DNA from: Nitrospirota bacterium
GTDB taxonomy: Bacteria; Nitrospirota; Thermodesulfovibrionia; UBA6902
Reading direction: 5' to 3'
NCBI GenBank assembly: GCA_016222915.1
Contig: JACRQA010000154.1
Location: forward strand, 1 to 51,556
DNA: 51,556 bases
Shown here: piece after piece, positions 39,974 through 51,445 of the stretch
Position numbering within the stretch: the first letter of the stretch is position 1
Layout: each line of letters starts with the position of its first letter
Made by a program: the position numbers and the translations under genes
The notes under the pieces: model-generated
Database searches by the model: none
What the model saw: only the letters and a program-made list of their open reading frames with translations
What the model was told of the DNA's origin: nothing

Positions 39974-40198
39974 GGCAACCTCATCGAGTAACACGGCAAT
40001 ATTGTTCCAGAATAATGACCCGGTTGGATAATCGGGTGCACTACTATAAAATATTTGACCGAAAATGTTAAGAATAAAACAGTTGACTGCATAATATACT
40101 GTCTTAAGGCTATATTTTTTTCTGTCAAATAACATGAATTTATTGTTATAATCATGGAAAGGTAATCCCGGAAATAATCAAAAATGTTGAGTCACGGC

Positions 40199-40540
40199 AT
40201 GGAAAAAAGACATTCCAGAAGAATCCCTGTACGTTTAGAGGCATTTATATTAACAGGTGATAAGACCTATATGGGTTCTATAGAAAATGTATCAGAAGAT
40301 GGTTTCGAATATCAGGTCCAATCTTCTATTAAAGCCCCCGAAGATTTCCACTTTGATAAATCAGTGGAAATCTACTTTCAGATCCCTTCGGGTGAAGCGG
40401 TCAATATGTCTTGTACAGTCAAATGGCTTTCAAAAAGACCGTCTGTCGACAGGCCCTTGACGATAGGCATAAAAATATCAGAACCCTCTCCAAAATTCAA
40501 AAGTCTGATCCAAGCCCTTGATATTGTAAGTGTCAACTGA
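40199..40540 (+). CDS. PilZ domain protein
   Basis: MEKRHSRRIPVRLEAFI (RxxxR-like) and ENVSEDGFEYQV. Confidence 0.75.
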   Translation: MEKRHSRRIPVRLEAFILTGDKTYMGSIENVSEDGFEYQVQSSIKAPEDFHFDKSVEIYFQIPSGEAVNMSCTVKWLSKRPSVDRPLTIGIKISEPSPKFKSLIQALDIVSVN

Positions 40541-41897
40541 CCCGCAATTCTTTCCACCGCCCGTACTTGAACCGGGCGGTCATCGCAATGCCCTGAACGA
40601 ACATCGAGATGACCATTGCAGACCAGACGCCATATGCCTCGTATCCTGCGACGAGGGCCAGGAAATAAGCGAGGGGCAGACGGATTATCCACAGAGTGCT
40701 CACAATGACGAGCATGACCCCTTTTGTGTCGCCCGCGCCCATGAGGCACCCGCCCAGGATAACGCTGATCGCCATAAACGGCTCAGACACCATCGTGATC
40801 CTGATGTACCGGACCGTCTCGGCAAGGACCAGCGGGTCCTTTGCCACCGGCGATGAAATCGCCCCGGCCCACATGAAGACAGGCAGGGCCACAAGACTTA
40901 CGAATGCTACACCTGAAAGAGATATCCTCCAGCCGATCTTTTCCGCCCTCTCAGGCGCTCCTGCCCCCAGGTTCTGCCCTGTCAGCACCGACGCAGACAT
41001 ATTTAGGGCGAATACCGGGAGATAAATAAATGCTTCAATCCTCAGCCCGCTGGTAAGCGCCGCCATAGCGGTAATCCCCCCTTTATCGAGATGACCGAGG
41101 ATATTGTAGAGAACGATGTTGCCCGCGTTCCATGATATTTGCATAAGGGCGGCAGGCCAGCTAAGCCTGACAATGCGCCTTACCAGATCAGCCGACACTC
41201 TCCGCATGCCGGAAAAGATCCCCTTCCAGATACTTCGTCTGAAGAGGACAAAGCATATGAACGTGCCCGCCGACATCGCCAGTGCAGTTGAAAGGGCGAT
41301 GCCCCTGTATCCCAGGCCGGTGAATGAGAATATGCCGAAGACCAGGATGAAATTCAACACGATATTTATCAGACTGATAACAGACATGGCCAGCAGGCTG
41401 AGCTTCACCTCTCCGCCGGCGCGGAAGATGGCATTGGAGAGAATCACGATATAATTCGGCGCAAGGGCGAAGACGAAGATTGTAAAAAAGTCTTCGGCGA
41501 TCTGCCGTACGTCATCTGAAAAACCGGCGATGGATATGATCAGCTCCTGAAAGATAAGACCGGCAGCAGTAAGCGCCAGCGCGCAGCCAACCGCAAATAG
41601 CAGGGACTGCCTTGCGGTAGAAAGGGCATCATCCATTCTGCCGGCCCCGACCGCCCTTGAAAGCATCGCCACTGTACCAATGCTAATGGCGTTTGCCACG
41701 ATTATGATAAAAAAATAAAGCTGACCGACATAGCCCACAACAGCCTGTATCTCGGGCCCCAGGAACCCCGCGACATATATGTCGGTAAGGCCTACGAGGA
41801 AATTAAAGAACATGACAAGCATCATGGGCCATGCCATGCGCCAAATATTGTCCCATGTGCTTCCGGTCGTAAGATCGACCGCGCTGCTCTCAGTCAT
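40533..41897 (-). CDS. MATE family efflux transporter
   Basis: 12-TM pattern; WDNIWRMAWPMMLVMFFNFLVGLTDIYVAGFLGPE. Confidence 0.92.
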   Translation of the reverse strand: MTESSAVDLTTGSTWDNIWRMAWPMMLVMFFNFLVGLTDIYVAGFLGPEIQAVVGYVGQLYFFIIIVANAISIGTVAMLSRAVGAGRMDDALSTARQSLLFAVGCALALTAAGLIFQELIISIAGFSDDVRQIAEDFFTIFVFALAPNYIVILSNAIFRAGGEVKLSLLAMSVISLINIVLNFILVFGIFSFTGLGYRGIALSTALAMSAGTFICFVLFRRSIWKGIFSGMRRVSADLVRRIVRLSWPAALMQISWNAGNIVLYNILGHLDKGGITAMAALTSGLRIEAFIYLPVFALNMSASVLTGQNLGAGAPERAEKIGWRISLSGVAFVSLVALPVFMWAGAISSPVAKDPLVLAETVRYIRITMVSEPFMAISVILGGCLMGAGDTKGVMLVIVSTLWIIRLPLAYFLALVAGYEAYGVWSAMVISMFVQGIAMTARFKYGRWKELRVS

Positions 41898-41960
41898 CGG
41901 GGCCTCCGGCTTATAATAGCTTCAATCATTATATCCGATGTCTTTGCCTTAATGATGCAT

Positions 41961-41989
41961 TGTAGGGGCATGGCGCGCCATGCCCTATA
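41961..41989. repeat. REP-like palindrome, second copy
   Basis: TGTAGGGGCATGGCGCGCCATGCCCTATA. Confidence 0.85.
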
Positions 41990-42050
41990 ACTGTCAGCAT
42001 CCCCTTACCGATATTTTCATGAAACTACGTTCACTCCGTGGCCGGAGAGC

Positions 42051-42080
42051 AAAAAAAAACCCCGGCATGACGCCGGGGCC
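42051..42080 (-). terminator. Intrinsic terminator of hsp20 gene
   Basis: Minus strand GGCCCCGGCGTCATGCCGGGG + T-run. Confidence 0.85.
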
Positions 42081-42094
42081 TTTTCTTGCGAGGG

Positions 42095-42580
42095 TCAGTC
42101 AATCGAGATTTTTTTGTGCTTTCTCTCGTATTCTTTCTTCATCGGGATCCTCAGTTCAAGTGTGCCGTCTTCGTAGTGGGCCTTGACCTTCTCCGTGTCA
42201 AGATCACTTGGAAGTTCGAACCTGCGATAGAATGAGCCGAACACGCGCTCACTTCTGCAGTAGTTCTCCCTTTCGATCTTCTCAGTTTTCTTCTTCTCGC
42301 CGGAGATTGTCAGTACATTCTCACTAAGATCAACCTTGATGTCGTCTTTCTTGATCCCGGGCAGGTCTGCCTTCATGATCCATTCGTTGCCTTCCTCATA
42401 GATGTCTACAGTCGGTGAGATATCATACATTTCAGTGCGCAGATCTGACCACATATACGGGCTCAGTAACGAGAACGGTCTCTTCCAGGTCTCTTCAAAC
42501 CACTGCTCGATATCATATAGCGGCGCCAGTGCTCTCGGTCTTTCCCTCTTAACCAGTTCTTTTAATCCTTTTACCGCCAT
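42095..42580 (-). CDS. Hsp20/alpha-crystallin family small heat shock protein
   Basis: NEWIMKADLPGIKKDDIKVDLSENVLTISGEKK, RRFELPSDLD; SD ggaggtggaatt. Confidence 0.93.
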   Translation of the reverse strand: MAVKGLKELVKRERPRALAPLYDIEQWFEETWKRPFSLLSPYMWSDLRTEMYDISPTVDIYEEGNEWIMKADLPGIKKDDIKVDLSENVLTISGEKKKTEKIERENYCRSERVFGSFYRRFELPSDLDTEKVKAHYEDGTLELRIPMKKEYERKHKKISID

Positions 42581-42850
42581 AATTCCACCTCCTTTCATCG
42601 GAGGAACTCTCCTGTCCTCCTAACTAAATTTTAACTCTGTTGTTACAGTATTTCAAGAGGTATTTTCCTTTAATTTATCGTTAGTTATGCAATATATATC
42701 CGCATGATGTATTCGGCCTGTGCATTGGTTTGAATTATCGATATTATTATTGAATAGTAACCTGCCTGACTGTTAATTGATCACTGATTTAGGATATTAT
42801 GATTCCATCAGTATGAGAAATATTTAATTGGTTTTATAAGAGAGATCCAC

Positions 42851-44344
42851 ATGAAAGACAAATCTTCCCTGCAGGAGCTGCATCACGATATTTTCGGCTC
42901 TGTGCTCGACAAAAGCGAAATGACCCCTTACCTGTTATTAAAGACTGACAATTATGATAAAGCCCTCAGACAAGCGGCCAAAATGATGGGCAACAGGGGG
43001 TTTGATATGTTAGGCAGCAATGAGCTGCCTGAAAGTGAAAAAAGCAGGGCACAATATTATGTCGAGCAAGTGTATAAGTATTGTCTGAATTCCATGCTCC
43101 CTTTTTTAAAGGGCCAGCTTCGCAGGCTCTCGGACCTGAATACTGGGAACTACGCGCGTTACCGGAGCTGCCTGCAAGCTGTCGAAGACATTGAATCGGT
43201 ATTACACAATAATGAATTCCGGGGAATTATCAGCGAAGACCCGCGCAACCTCTTCCTCCTGGCCTCATCAAGAAAGTACACTCAGGTCTTTCACGGTTAT
43301 AAAGGGAAAGACCTTCAGGTCCCTGCCCAATGGCAGCAGGCCGCCTGTTCTATTCTCAAAATGGCCCATCTGATTAAATCGATTGAAGAGGACAGCCAGG
43401 ATGTCAACGATTATGCCCAACTCGGGTTTTTCCTCGATATGCAGGGACAAGACCTGAATGATTTATATCATTACAACTGGCAGGACCCGAAGGACCTGCC
43501 GGAAAGCGAAGCTGCGAAAAGGGCCTTTGTGAAGATATCCACTTTCTTTCATAAACTGCAGGAGTCCGTCAGATATGATGAGGGTAAAAAATGTATGGTA
43601 TTCAACAGCGGTGACGGAGTTGAGGTCGATATCAAGGAAATAAAGTCCAGGTTGAAAAGCCCGGAAAGCATGTTCACCAAGCTTGGAAAGGACGTGGAAG
43701 GAGAGGCCCAGGACATCAGAGACATCCTTGCCATCACTTTTATACTTACGAGTAAGGACGATACGCTAAAACTCTTCCACGCCTTGCAGAAGCGGGGCGT
43801 AATCCTGCAGGAAAACACCCTCTCCTCCTCCATTACTCAAACGCTTTTTGATAGTCCGGAAAGTATGAGAGAAGCAGTGCGTATCCTGATGATCAGTCTC
43901 TCCAGAAGCGAGGGCGCCCATGTAATGCCGGAAGAAAAGGACCTGATCGAGCACGCGCAGAATTTTTACAGGGCGCTGAGTGTCAATACGGCAAAAAACC
44001 CGCACTCATCGCAGGGGCATAAAAAGTTCCAGTGCAAAATCAACTTTTGCGTACCCATTCACCGCAAAGCCGAAACAAACGAGATACTCGTCCCGGGGAC
44101 AGATGCATATGCAAGGAGACATAAGACCGCCAAGAAGACCGAGCAGCATACCCTCGCATTAGAGCTGCGCATATCCGATCAGGAAAGCTGGAACGTCTCG
44201 GAGCATCATGGTGACTCACATCATCACGCTTACAAGTTCCGCCAGTTGGTCGCTGTGATGAACAGGGTATTTAAAGGCACTTTCAACTTGCCGGAAGACA
44301 GTTTTGGTCAATTAAGGGAAGACCAGAAAAAACTGTTTCCTTAA
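42851..44344 (+). CDS. Divergent RelA/SpoT-like nucleotidyltransferase family protein
   Basis: SRLKSPESMFTKL (RxKxxxSxxxK), DIRDILAITFIL, LALELRISDQESWNVSEHHGDSHHHAYKFRQL. Confidence 0.65.
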   Translation: MKDKSSLQELHHDIFGSVLDKSEMTPYLLLKTDNYDKALRQAAKMMGNRGFDMLGSNELPESEKSRAQYYVEQVYKYCLNSMLPFLKGQLRRLSDLNTGNYARYRSCLQAVEDIESVLHNNEFRGIISEDPRNLFLLASSRKYTQVFHGYKGKDLQVPAQWQQAACSILKMAHLIKSIEEDSQDVNDYAQLGFFLDMQGQDLNDLYHYNWQDPKDLPESEAAKRAFVKISTFFHKLQESVRYDEGKKCMVFNSGDGVEVDIKEIKSRLKSPESMFTKLGKDVEGEAQDIRDILAITFILTSKDDTLKLFHALQKRGVILQENTLSSSITQTLFDSPESMREAVRILMISLSRSEGAHVMPEEKDLIEHAQNFYRALSVNTAKNPHSSQGHKKFQCKINFCVPIHRKAETNEILVPGTDAYARRHKTAKKTEQHTLALELRISDQESWNVSEHHGDSHHHAYKFRQLVAVMNRVFKGTFNLPEDSFGQLREDQKKLFP

Positions 44345-44377
44345 CACATTTCCTATAACTAGCCGGACATAACGGGT

Positions 44378-44575
44378 TTAACTTTGCACTGCTGTTCCGG
44401 CGTCTTCCTTATAGTCACGCAAAAACCGTTCTTCCGTTTCATCCCAGAAAAGGTTCATCCCGGTCTCCTCTTTCAACCTGATCAATTCCTGCGCCAGAAT
44501 CAGCAGAAGGTCCTCTGCCGATGCCCATTCGATCTGGGCGTCCTTGTAACCTGCACTCGGTGTCTTCCATATCAT
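44378..44575 (-). CDS. Small hypothetical protein
   Basis: SD gaaaggagact before ATG 44575; 65 aa. Confidence 0.5.
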   Translation of the reverse strand: MIWKTPSAGYKDAQIEWASAEDLLLILAQELIRLKEETGMNLFWDETEERFLRDYKEDAGTAVQS

Positions 44576-44741
44576 AGTCTCCTTTCCATGCCTAAAATAT
44601 AGCCTCCACATGTGAAGAAAATATGAAGCGCCTATAGAAGCGCTCAGCGGGATAGGATTAAAGGTTTTGTTGAAATGCAATTTGAGGGGACATCAAACGT
44701 ACGTCATTTTCCGTCAGTGGAAATGGCCCTCCAGCTAACAG

Positions 44742-45710
44742 TTATAAACCGACACCGAGCCCCAGAAGAACACGTAAGTCGGTTTCATTTTGTTCGCCGT
44801 TTAAGTCCTGTGCTACCGGAAAACCGGCAGAGACATAAGCTGTCCAATTGTTAAAAAACGAAAGCCTCATGCCGGGAGAAATAAAAATGACCGTCCCTCC
44901 GCTGTTATCATCTCTAACGCCGTCGATCTCCTGCTTCTGTTTCCATTCTCCGTTGGCTTCGACAATCAAATCCAGGACAACAGGCTTGTATAACGCCGTA
45001 TAAGAGACGGCAAGGTCATAATTAAATAAATCTCCCAAATCCGTCTCTTGAGTGCCTTCGGTCGCAAAGGTATAAAGCAGGTCTGCATCAAGTGACAGCG
45101 CTTTGAAACGTTTAGTCGCCGCTATGCCCGCAATCGGTCCCCAGGCCCCGCTGCCGGGCTGAAATTCCGCCTCAAACCGTTCGCCGTCTTTATCTTTCGC
45201 ATTTGTCCTGCCGGTAGGCATCCTCAATCCGAGGACAAGGGATGATTCAATGTCCAGGTCAATCAATTTTACAAACCGGTACTGGCCAAACACTGTAAGG
45301 TCGCCTATGCCTTTTGAATCGCCGTGGTCATGGACCTCGTCCGGCTCATCACTGTGCGCCTCTCTTATATTACTAAGGACATCATATGGGATTTTCAAAC
45401 TCACGCTCAAATCATCGGTCAAGCCGTGACCCATGCTGAAAATACTATGATGGATGGAATCAACACTGTGGACGTCTGATCCGTCTTCGGCAATTTCCAT
45501 AAGCTCATCGTCTGAGAAAGCGTCAAGATCAATAAACTCCGTCTGCAATGCCAGCGCCAGGACGCCGCGCTGCAGCGGTGAAGCGGAAATAGTTCGTACG
45601 GGCCCTGTTTTCCCCAGCCCGGCCCCTCCTGTCGGATGGTGCGCCGCTGCGTTTGAGCTCAAAATAAAAATTGAAAATATGGCAATGACTAAACCTGATT
45701 TTTTCAGCAT
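44742..45710 (-). CDS. Outer-membrane beta-barrel transporter-like protein (MetA-pathway/phenol-type)
   Basis: Signal peptide; His/Asp-rich segment; DIESSLVLGLRMPTGRTN, GIGDLTVFGQYRF. Confidence 0.7.
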   Translation of the reverse strand: MLKKSGLVIAIFSIFILSSNAAAHHPTGGAGLGKTGPVRTISASPLQRGVLALALQTEFIDLDAFSDDELMEIAEDGSDVHSVDSIHHSIFSMGHGLTDDLSVSLKIPYDVLSNIREAHSDEPDEVHDHGDSKGIGDLTVFGQYRFVKLIDLDIESSLVLGLRMPTGRTNAKDKDGERFEAEFQPGSGAWGPIAGIAATKRFKALSLDADLLYTFATEGTQETDLGDLFNYDLAVSYTALYKPVVLDLIVEANGEWKQKQEIDGVRDDNSGGTVIFISPGMRLSFFNNWTAYVSAGFPVAQDLNGEQNETDLRVLLGLGVGL

Positions 45711-45742
45711 ACCGCCTCCTTTGGCACGTCAGATTGTTTCCA

Positions 45743-45770
45743 ATAATATCACAATGAAGATTTATGTCAA
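45743..45770 (-). promoter_or_regulatory. Sigma-70 promoter for 45710 gene
   Basis: Minus strand TTGACA-N16-TATTAT. Confidence 0.65.
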
Positions 45771-45799
45771 CCGTATTATTTTTGAGGGCTTATAGTTAT

Positions 45800-45827
45800 T
45801 TGACAAGCAATTTTATCGTGGTATTAT
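45800..45827 (+). promoter_or_regulatory. Sigma-70 promoter for cupredoxin gene
   Basis: TTGACA-N16-TATTAT. Confidence 0.7.
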
Positions 45828-45856
45828 TTCTTCTATGAAATCAAAGGGAGGTCGAG

Positions 45857-46315
45857 ATGAAGAAATTATATATTGTTTTAATGTTCGCGGTGATGGTTGG
45901 TCTTGCAGGGACCCGTATCGCAATTGCCGCCGGCGATATGACAGCGCAGACGCCTGCGGAAGTAAAGGTGCAGCTTGGGGACAAAGACGATACGGTACGC
46001 TTCTTCCCGGATAAGCTCGAATTTGAAACAGGGAAGCTTTATAAGCTCGTCCTGCACAATCCAAGTCCGTCAGCCCACTACTTCAGCTCAGAAGCATTTG
46101 CTCGTGCGGTATTTACGAGAAAAGCACAGGTCCTCGGCCCGGACGGGAAAACTATCGCAGAGATGAAGGGCAATATTTTAGAAATCGAGGTCTACCCCGG
46201 CGGGACGGCGGAATGGTGGTTCGTACCGGTAAAGGCGATCACTGTCAATGATTTGAAATGCACAGTGAAAGGGCATACGGAAAAAGGCATGGTCGGCAGC
46301 ATTATTATTAAGTAA
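45857..46315 (+). CDS. Cupredoxin-like secreted copper protein
   Basis: Signal peptide; NPSPSAHYF and LKCTVKGHTEKGM (C-x4-H-x4-M type-1 Cu ligand pattern). Confidence 0.75.
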   Translation: MKKLYIVLMFAVMVGLAGTRIAIAAGDMTAQTPAEVKVQLGDKDDTVRFFPDKLEFETGKLYKLVLHNPSPSAHYFSSEAFARAVFTRKAQVLGPDGKTIAEMKGNILEIEVYPGGTAEWWFVPVKAITVNDLKCTVKGHTEKGMVGSIIIK

Positions 46316-46572
46316 CCATAAGATGCCTTCGACTTTGCCGTTGCGCTTGTCGCAAGCCAGACGCGCAAGCGATAAGCAATATCCTGAAAGACTTTCAGCC
46401 TGGAATCTTCCGACATACACCTGCGTAATTAGACCAGAGGGCCTCTCAAGTGTGTTCCACCTCATCAACTCCAATCATGACGAACAATTTTGTCTGACAC
46501 AATTGTAGCGTCAACTACATCATTGAAGTTATTGCTTAAATGCTTTTCATTTAATTTCGGCAAGTTCCATAT

Positions 46573-46588
46573 TGGCATATAATCTGCA
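46573..46588 (+). promoter_or_regulatory. Sigma-54 promoter candidate
   Basis: TGGCAT-ATAAT-CTGCA. Confidence 0.55.
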
Positions 46589-46603
46589 TTTATACAAATC
46601 AAT

Positions 46604-46795
46604 ATGCCGGACACTTTAAAAGACAAAGTAAAAGAAATGGAAAGAAAAGCAATTCTGAGCACCCTTGAGGAATGCGACTGGGTCCAGGCAAAGGCGGCGA
46701 GGAAGCTTGGAATTACCGAACGCATGATTGGGTACAAGATAAAGAAATACGGAATAAGGAAGGAGGCTGTAGAAGAGTTAAGAGTCAAATGTTGA
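46604..46795 (+). CDS. Solitary NifA/NtrC-type Fis-family HTH protein
   Basis: ERKAILSTLEECDWVQAKAARKLGITERMIGYKIKKYGIRKE resembles the NifA C-terminal HTH; no AAA+ domain. Confidence 0.8.
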   Translation: MPDTLKDKVKEMERKAILSTLEECDWVQAKAARKLGITERMIGYKIKKYGIRKEAVEELRVKC

Positions 46796-46797
46796 GA

Positions 46798-46822
46798 GTA
46801 GGGGCGGGGTTGTCCCGCCCGG
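46798..46822. repeat. REP-like inverted repeat variant
   Basis: GTAGGGGCGGGGTTGTCCCGCCCGG. Confidence 0.55.
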
Positions 46823-46869
46823 TATGAATAATCGCCGGCATCAGCCTGCGAAGAAATATTTGGAGGTCT

Positions 46870-47748
46870 ATGATGAAGGGTTTATGGGCAGTAATTTTAA
46901 TGGTTCTTTGTACGTTAGGTTTCTCGTCCGGCGCATTTGCCGAACAGGCGGAGGAAAAAGAGACACACAAGGTTGAAGCGGCAAAGGAGGTTGAATTAGT
47001 GCATTCTGAAAAACCGCCAGTATCAGGAAGTGTTGGTCTCGGCGTGTTCAATAAGTATGTATTCAGGGGATATGAATTAAGCGACGACAGCGTTGTGGTC
47101 CAGCCGTCCGTGAGCGTGTCGTACAAATATTTTTCAGTCTCTTTCTGGGGCAACATCGATAGTGAAGAACATCCGACACAAAGCTTTGTCCCTGACAGGG
47201 AGGATGAAAAGAGCTTCAACGAAACCGATCTGACGCTGAGCTATACGTTTGTAATCGATAAGCTCAGCATGACGGCTGGTTATATCTATTACGGTACAAA
47301 ATACGTCACTGAAACAGAGGAGCTGTTTCTTACCCTGGGCTACGACACACTGCTGAAACCGACATTGTCGGTTTATCGCGACATCACCACATACCCGGGC
47401 ACGTATGTGAATCTTTCAGTGGCCCATTCACTGCCACTGGTCAAAGACATCACTCTTGACCTCGGGGCATCAGCAGGGTATTTCGCAGGAGACAACGATT
47501 ACTGGAATACATATGAAAGATCAACAGGCGCTTATACAGGAGATGAATACAAGGCCTTTCATGACGGCATGGTCAAGGCGGGTCTGACGGTCCCGGTTGC
47601 GGAACATGTCAGTGTCCAGCCCGTTATGCAATACTGGTTCCCGCTTTCAGATAAGGCAAAGAAGACCATTGACGGCTCTTCTTATAACTTCAACGGAAAA
47701 CTTGATGATACGCTTGTTGCAGGCGTCAATATGACACTTAGTTTTTAA
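46870..47748 (+). CDS. TorF-family-like putative porin
   Basis: Signal peptide; VGLGVFNKYVFRGYELSDDSVVVQPSVSVSYK; C-terminal aromatic SF. Confidence 0.75.
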   Translation: MMKGLWAVILMVLCTLGFSSGAFAEQAEEKETHKVEAAKEVELVHSEKPPVSGSVGLGVFNKYVFRGYELSDDSVVVQPSVSVSYKYFSVSFWGNIDSEEHPTQSFVPDREDEKSFNETDLTLSYTFVIDKLSMTAGYIYYGTKYVTETEELFLTLGYDTLLKPTLSVYRDITTYPGTYVNLSVAHSLPLVKDITLDLGASAGYFAGDNDYWNTYERSTGAYTGDEYKAFHDGMVKAGLTVPVAEHVSVQPVMQYWFPLSDKAKKTIDGSSYNFNGKLDDTLVAGVNMTLSF

Positions 47749-47757
47749 GGAGGACAT

Positions 47758-49104
47758 ATGAAAAGATTTTTAAGCATATTAATACTGATTGGATTATTCA
47801 GCTTGGCAAGCCTTGGCTTTGCAGAAGAAGCTCCGGTCTCCCCTTCCGAGGTTGAACAGGCGGCGGCAGCCCCGGCCCCAACGGTTGATACGGGCGATAC
47901 CTCGTGGATATTGATCTCCAGTGCCCTTGTAATGCTGATGACCCCGGGACTCGCCCTGTTTTACGGCGGCATGGTCAGAAGAAAGAATGTACTTGGAACA
48001 ATAATGCAGAGCTTTATAGCCCTCGGGGTAATGACTATACTCTGGGTATTTTACGGCTATAGTCTGTCGTTTGGCCCTGATATTGGACATGTTATAGGAA
48101 ACCTTGACTGGGTGGGATTGAAAGGCGTAGGACTTGAGCCGAATCCGGATTACGCGGCAACTATTCCGCACCAGGCGTTTATGATATTCCAGATGATGTT
48201 TGCGGTCATAACCCCGGCGCTGATAACAGGCGCTTTTGCGGAGCGGTTTAAATTCAGCACGTATCTCGTGTTCCTGGTCCTCTGGGCGACCTTCATATAT
48301 TTCCCTCTCGCTCACTGGGTATGGGGAGTCGGCGGCTGGATAAGGAACCTGGGCGCCCTTGATTTCGCAGGCGGACTTGTTGTTCATATCAGCTCTGGTG
48401 TGTCGGCCCTTGCCGCTGCAATTTTTGTAGGGAAGAGAAAGGGATACGGCAAAGAGCCGATGATGCCGCACAACATTACAATGACTCTTATTGGCGCGTC
48501 ATTATTGTGGTTCGGATGGTTCGGGTTTAACGGCGGCAGCGCGGTTGCGTCGGGCTCTCTTGCAACGTCCGCGTTTGTAGTTACACATATTGCAACGGCT
48601 GCGGCGGCTCTGTCCTGGATGTTTGCTGAGTGGAAGCACAGGGGCAAACCTACAGCGCTCGGAGCAGCGTCAGGCGCGGTCGCGGGGCTAGTAGCGATTA
48701 CTCCTGCGTCAGGTTTTGTAGGACCAATGTCATCAGTCATTATCGGGCTTGTAGGAGGTGTTATCTGCTACTCGGCTATAAACCTCAAGTCGAAATTCGG
48801 CTACGATGACTCTCTCGATGTAGTGGGTGTCCACGGCGTAGGTGGCACGTGGGGCGCAATTGCTACGGGCCTGTTTGCATCAAAGGCGATCAATGCGGCA
48901 GGCAATGACGGTTTGTTTTTCGGCAACCCGTCATTATTGGTCAACCAATTGATCAGCGTAGGCGCAGCATGGGTCTATTCGTTTATCGTCACCCTGATTA
49001 TTTTAAAACTGCTGGATGCGACTATGGGACTGCGCGTTGATCACGAAAGCGAGCTTGCAGGATTAGACCATGCACAGCACGGAGAAAGCGGATATGTACT
49101 GTAA
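47758..49104 (+). CDS. amtB: Ammonium transporter
   Basis: TSWILISSALVMLMTPGLALFYGGMVRRKNVL, VHISSGVSALAAA, GVHGVGGTWGA. Confidence 0.95.
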   Translation: MKRFLSILILIGLFSLASLGFAEEAPVSPSEVEQAAAAPAPTVDTGDTSWILISSALVMLMTPGLALFYGGMVRRKNVLGTIMQSFIALGVMTILWVFYGYSLSFGPDIGHVIGNLDWVGLKGVGLEPNPDYAATIPHQAFMIFQMMFAVITPALITGAFAERFKFSTYLVFLVLWATFIYFPLAHWVWGVGGWIRNLGALDFAGGLVVHISSGVSALAAAIFVGKRKGYGKEPMMPHNITMTLIGASLLWFGWFGFNGGSAVASGSLATSAFVVTHIATAAAALSWMFAEWKHRGKPTALGAASGAVAGLVAITPASGFVGPMSSVIIGLVGGVICYSAINLKSKFGYDDSLDVVGVHGVGGTWGAIATGLFASKAINAAGNDGLFFGNPSLLVNQLISVGAAWVYSFIVTLIILKLLDATMGLRVDHESELAGLDHAQHGESGYVL

Positions 49105-49108
49105 ATAA

Positions 49109-49531
<423 letters not shown>

Positions 49532-49543
49532 TACATCATCCCT

Positions 49544-49592
49544 AAATATGTCCTACATATTTGTAGCCCCTACAATTTTGTAGGACATATTT
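49544..49592. repeat. Double inverted repeat
   Basis: AAATATGTCCTACA ... TGTAGGACATATTT (14-bp perfect) enclosing TTGTAG-ccc-CTACAA. Confidence 0.9.
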
Positions 49593-49626
49593 AGAAGTAA
49601 CCTATTGAAATTAAATCGCTTTATCC

Positions 49627-49642
49627 TGGCACACATCTTGAT
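49627..49642 (+). promoter_or_regulatory. Sigma-54 promoter of second glnK-amtB pair
   Basis: TGGCAC-ACATC-TTGAT, 50 nt before the glnK start. Confidence 0.65.
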
Positions 49643-49649
49643 CTATTAA

Positions 49650-51421
<1,772 letters not shown>

Positions 51422-51445
51422 CATCTCAGATAACAATTACGATAG

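Noticed and set aside
42599-42660. Possible sigma-32 promoter of hsp20 (CTTGAAA)
   Set aside because: No CCCCAT-type -10; a sigma-70 reading (TTGAAA-N17-TAAAAT) fits equally well.
47794-48471. 225-aa minus-strand ORF within amtB
   Set aside because: Antisense to a clear amtB coding region; basic, low-plausibility composition.
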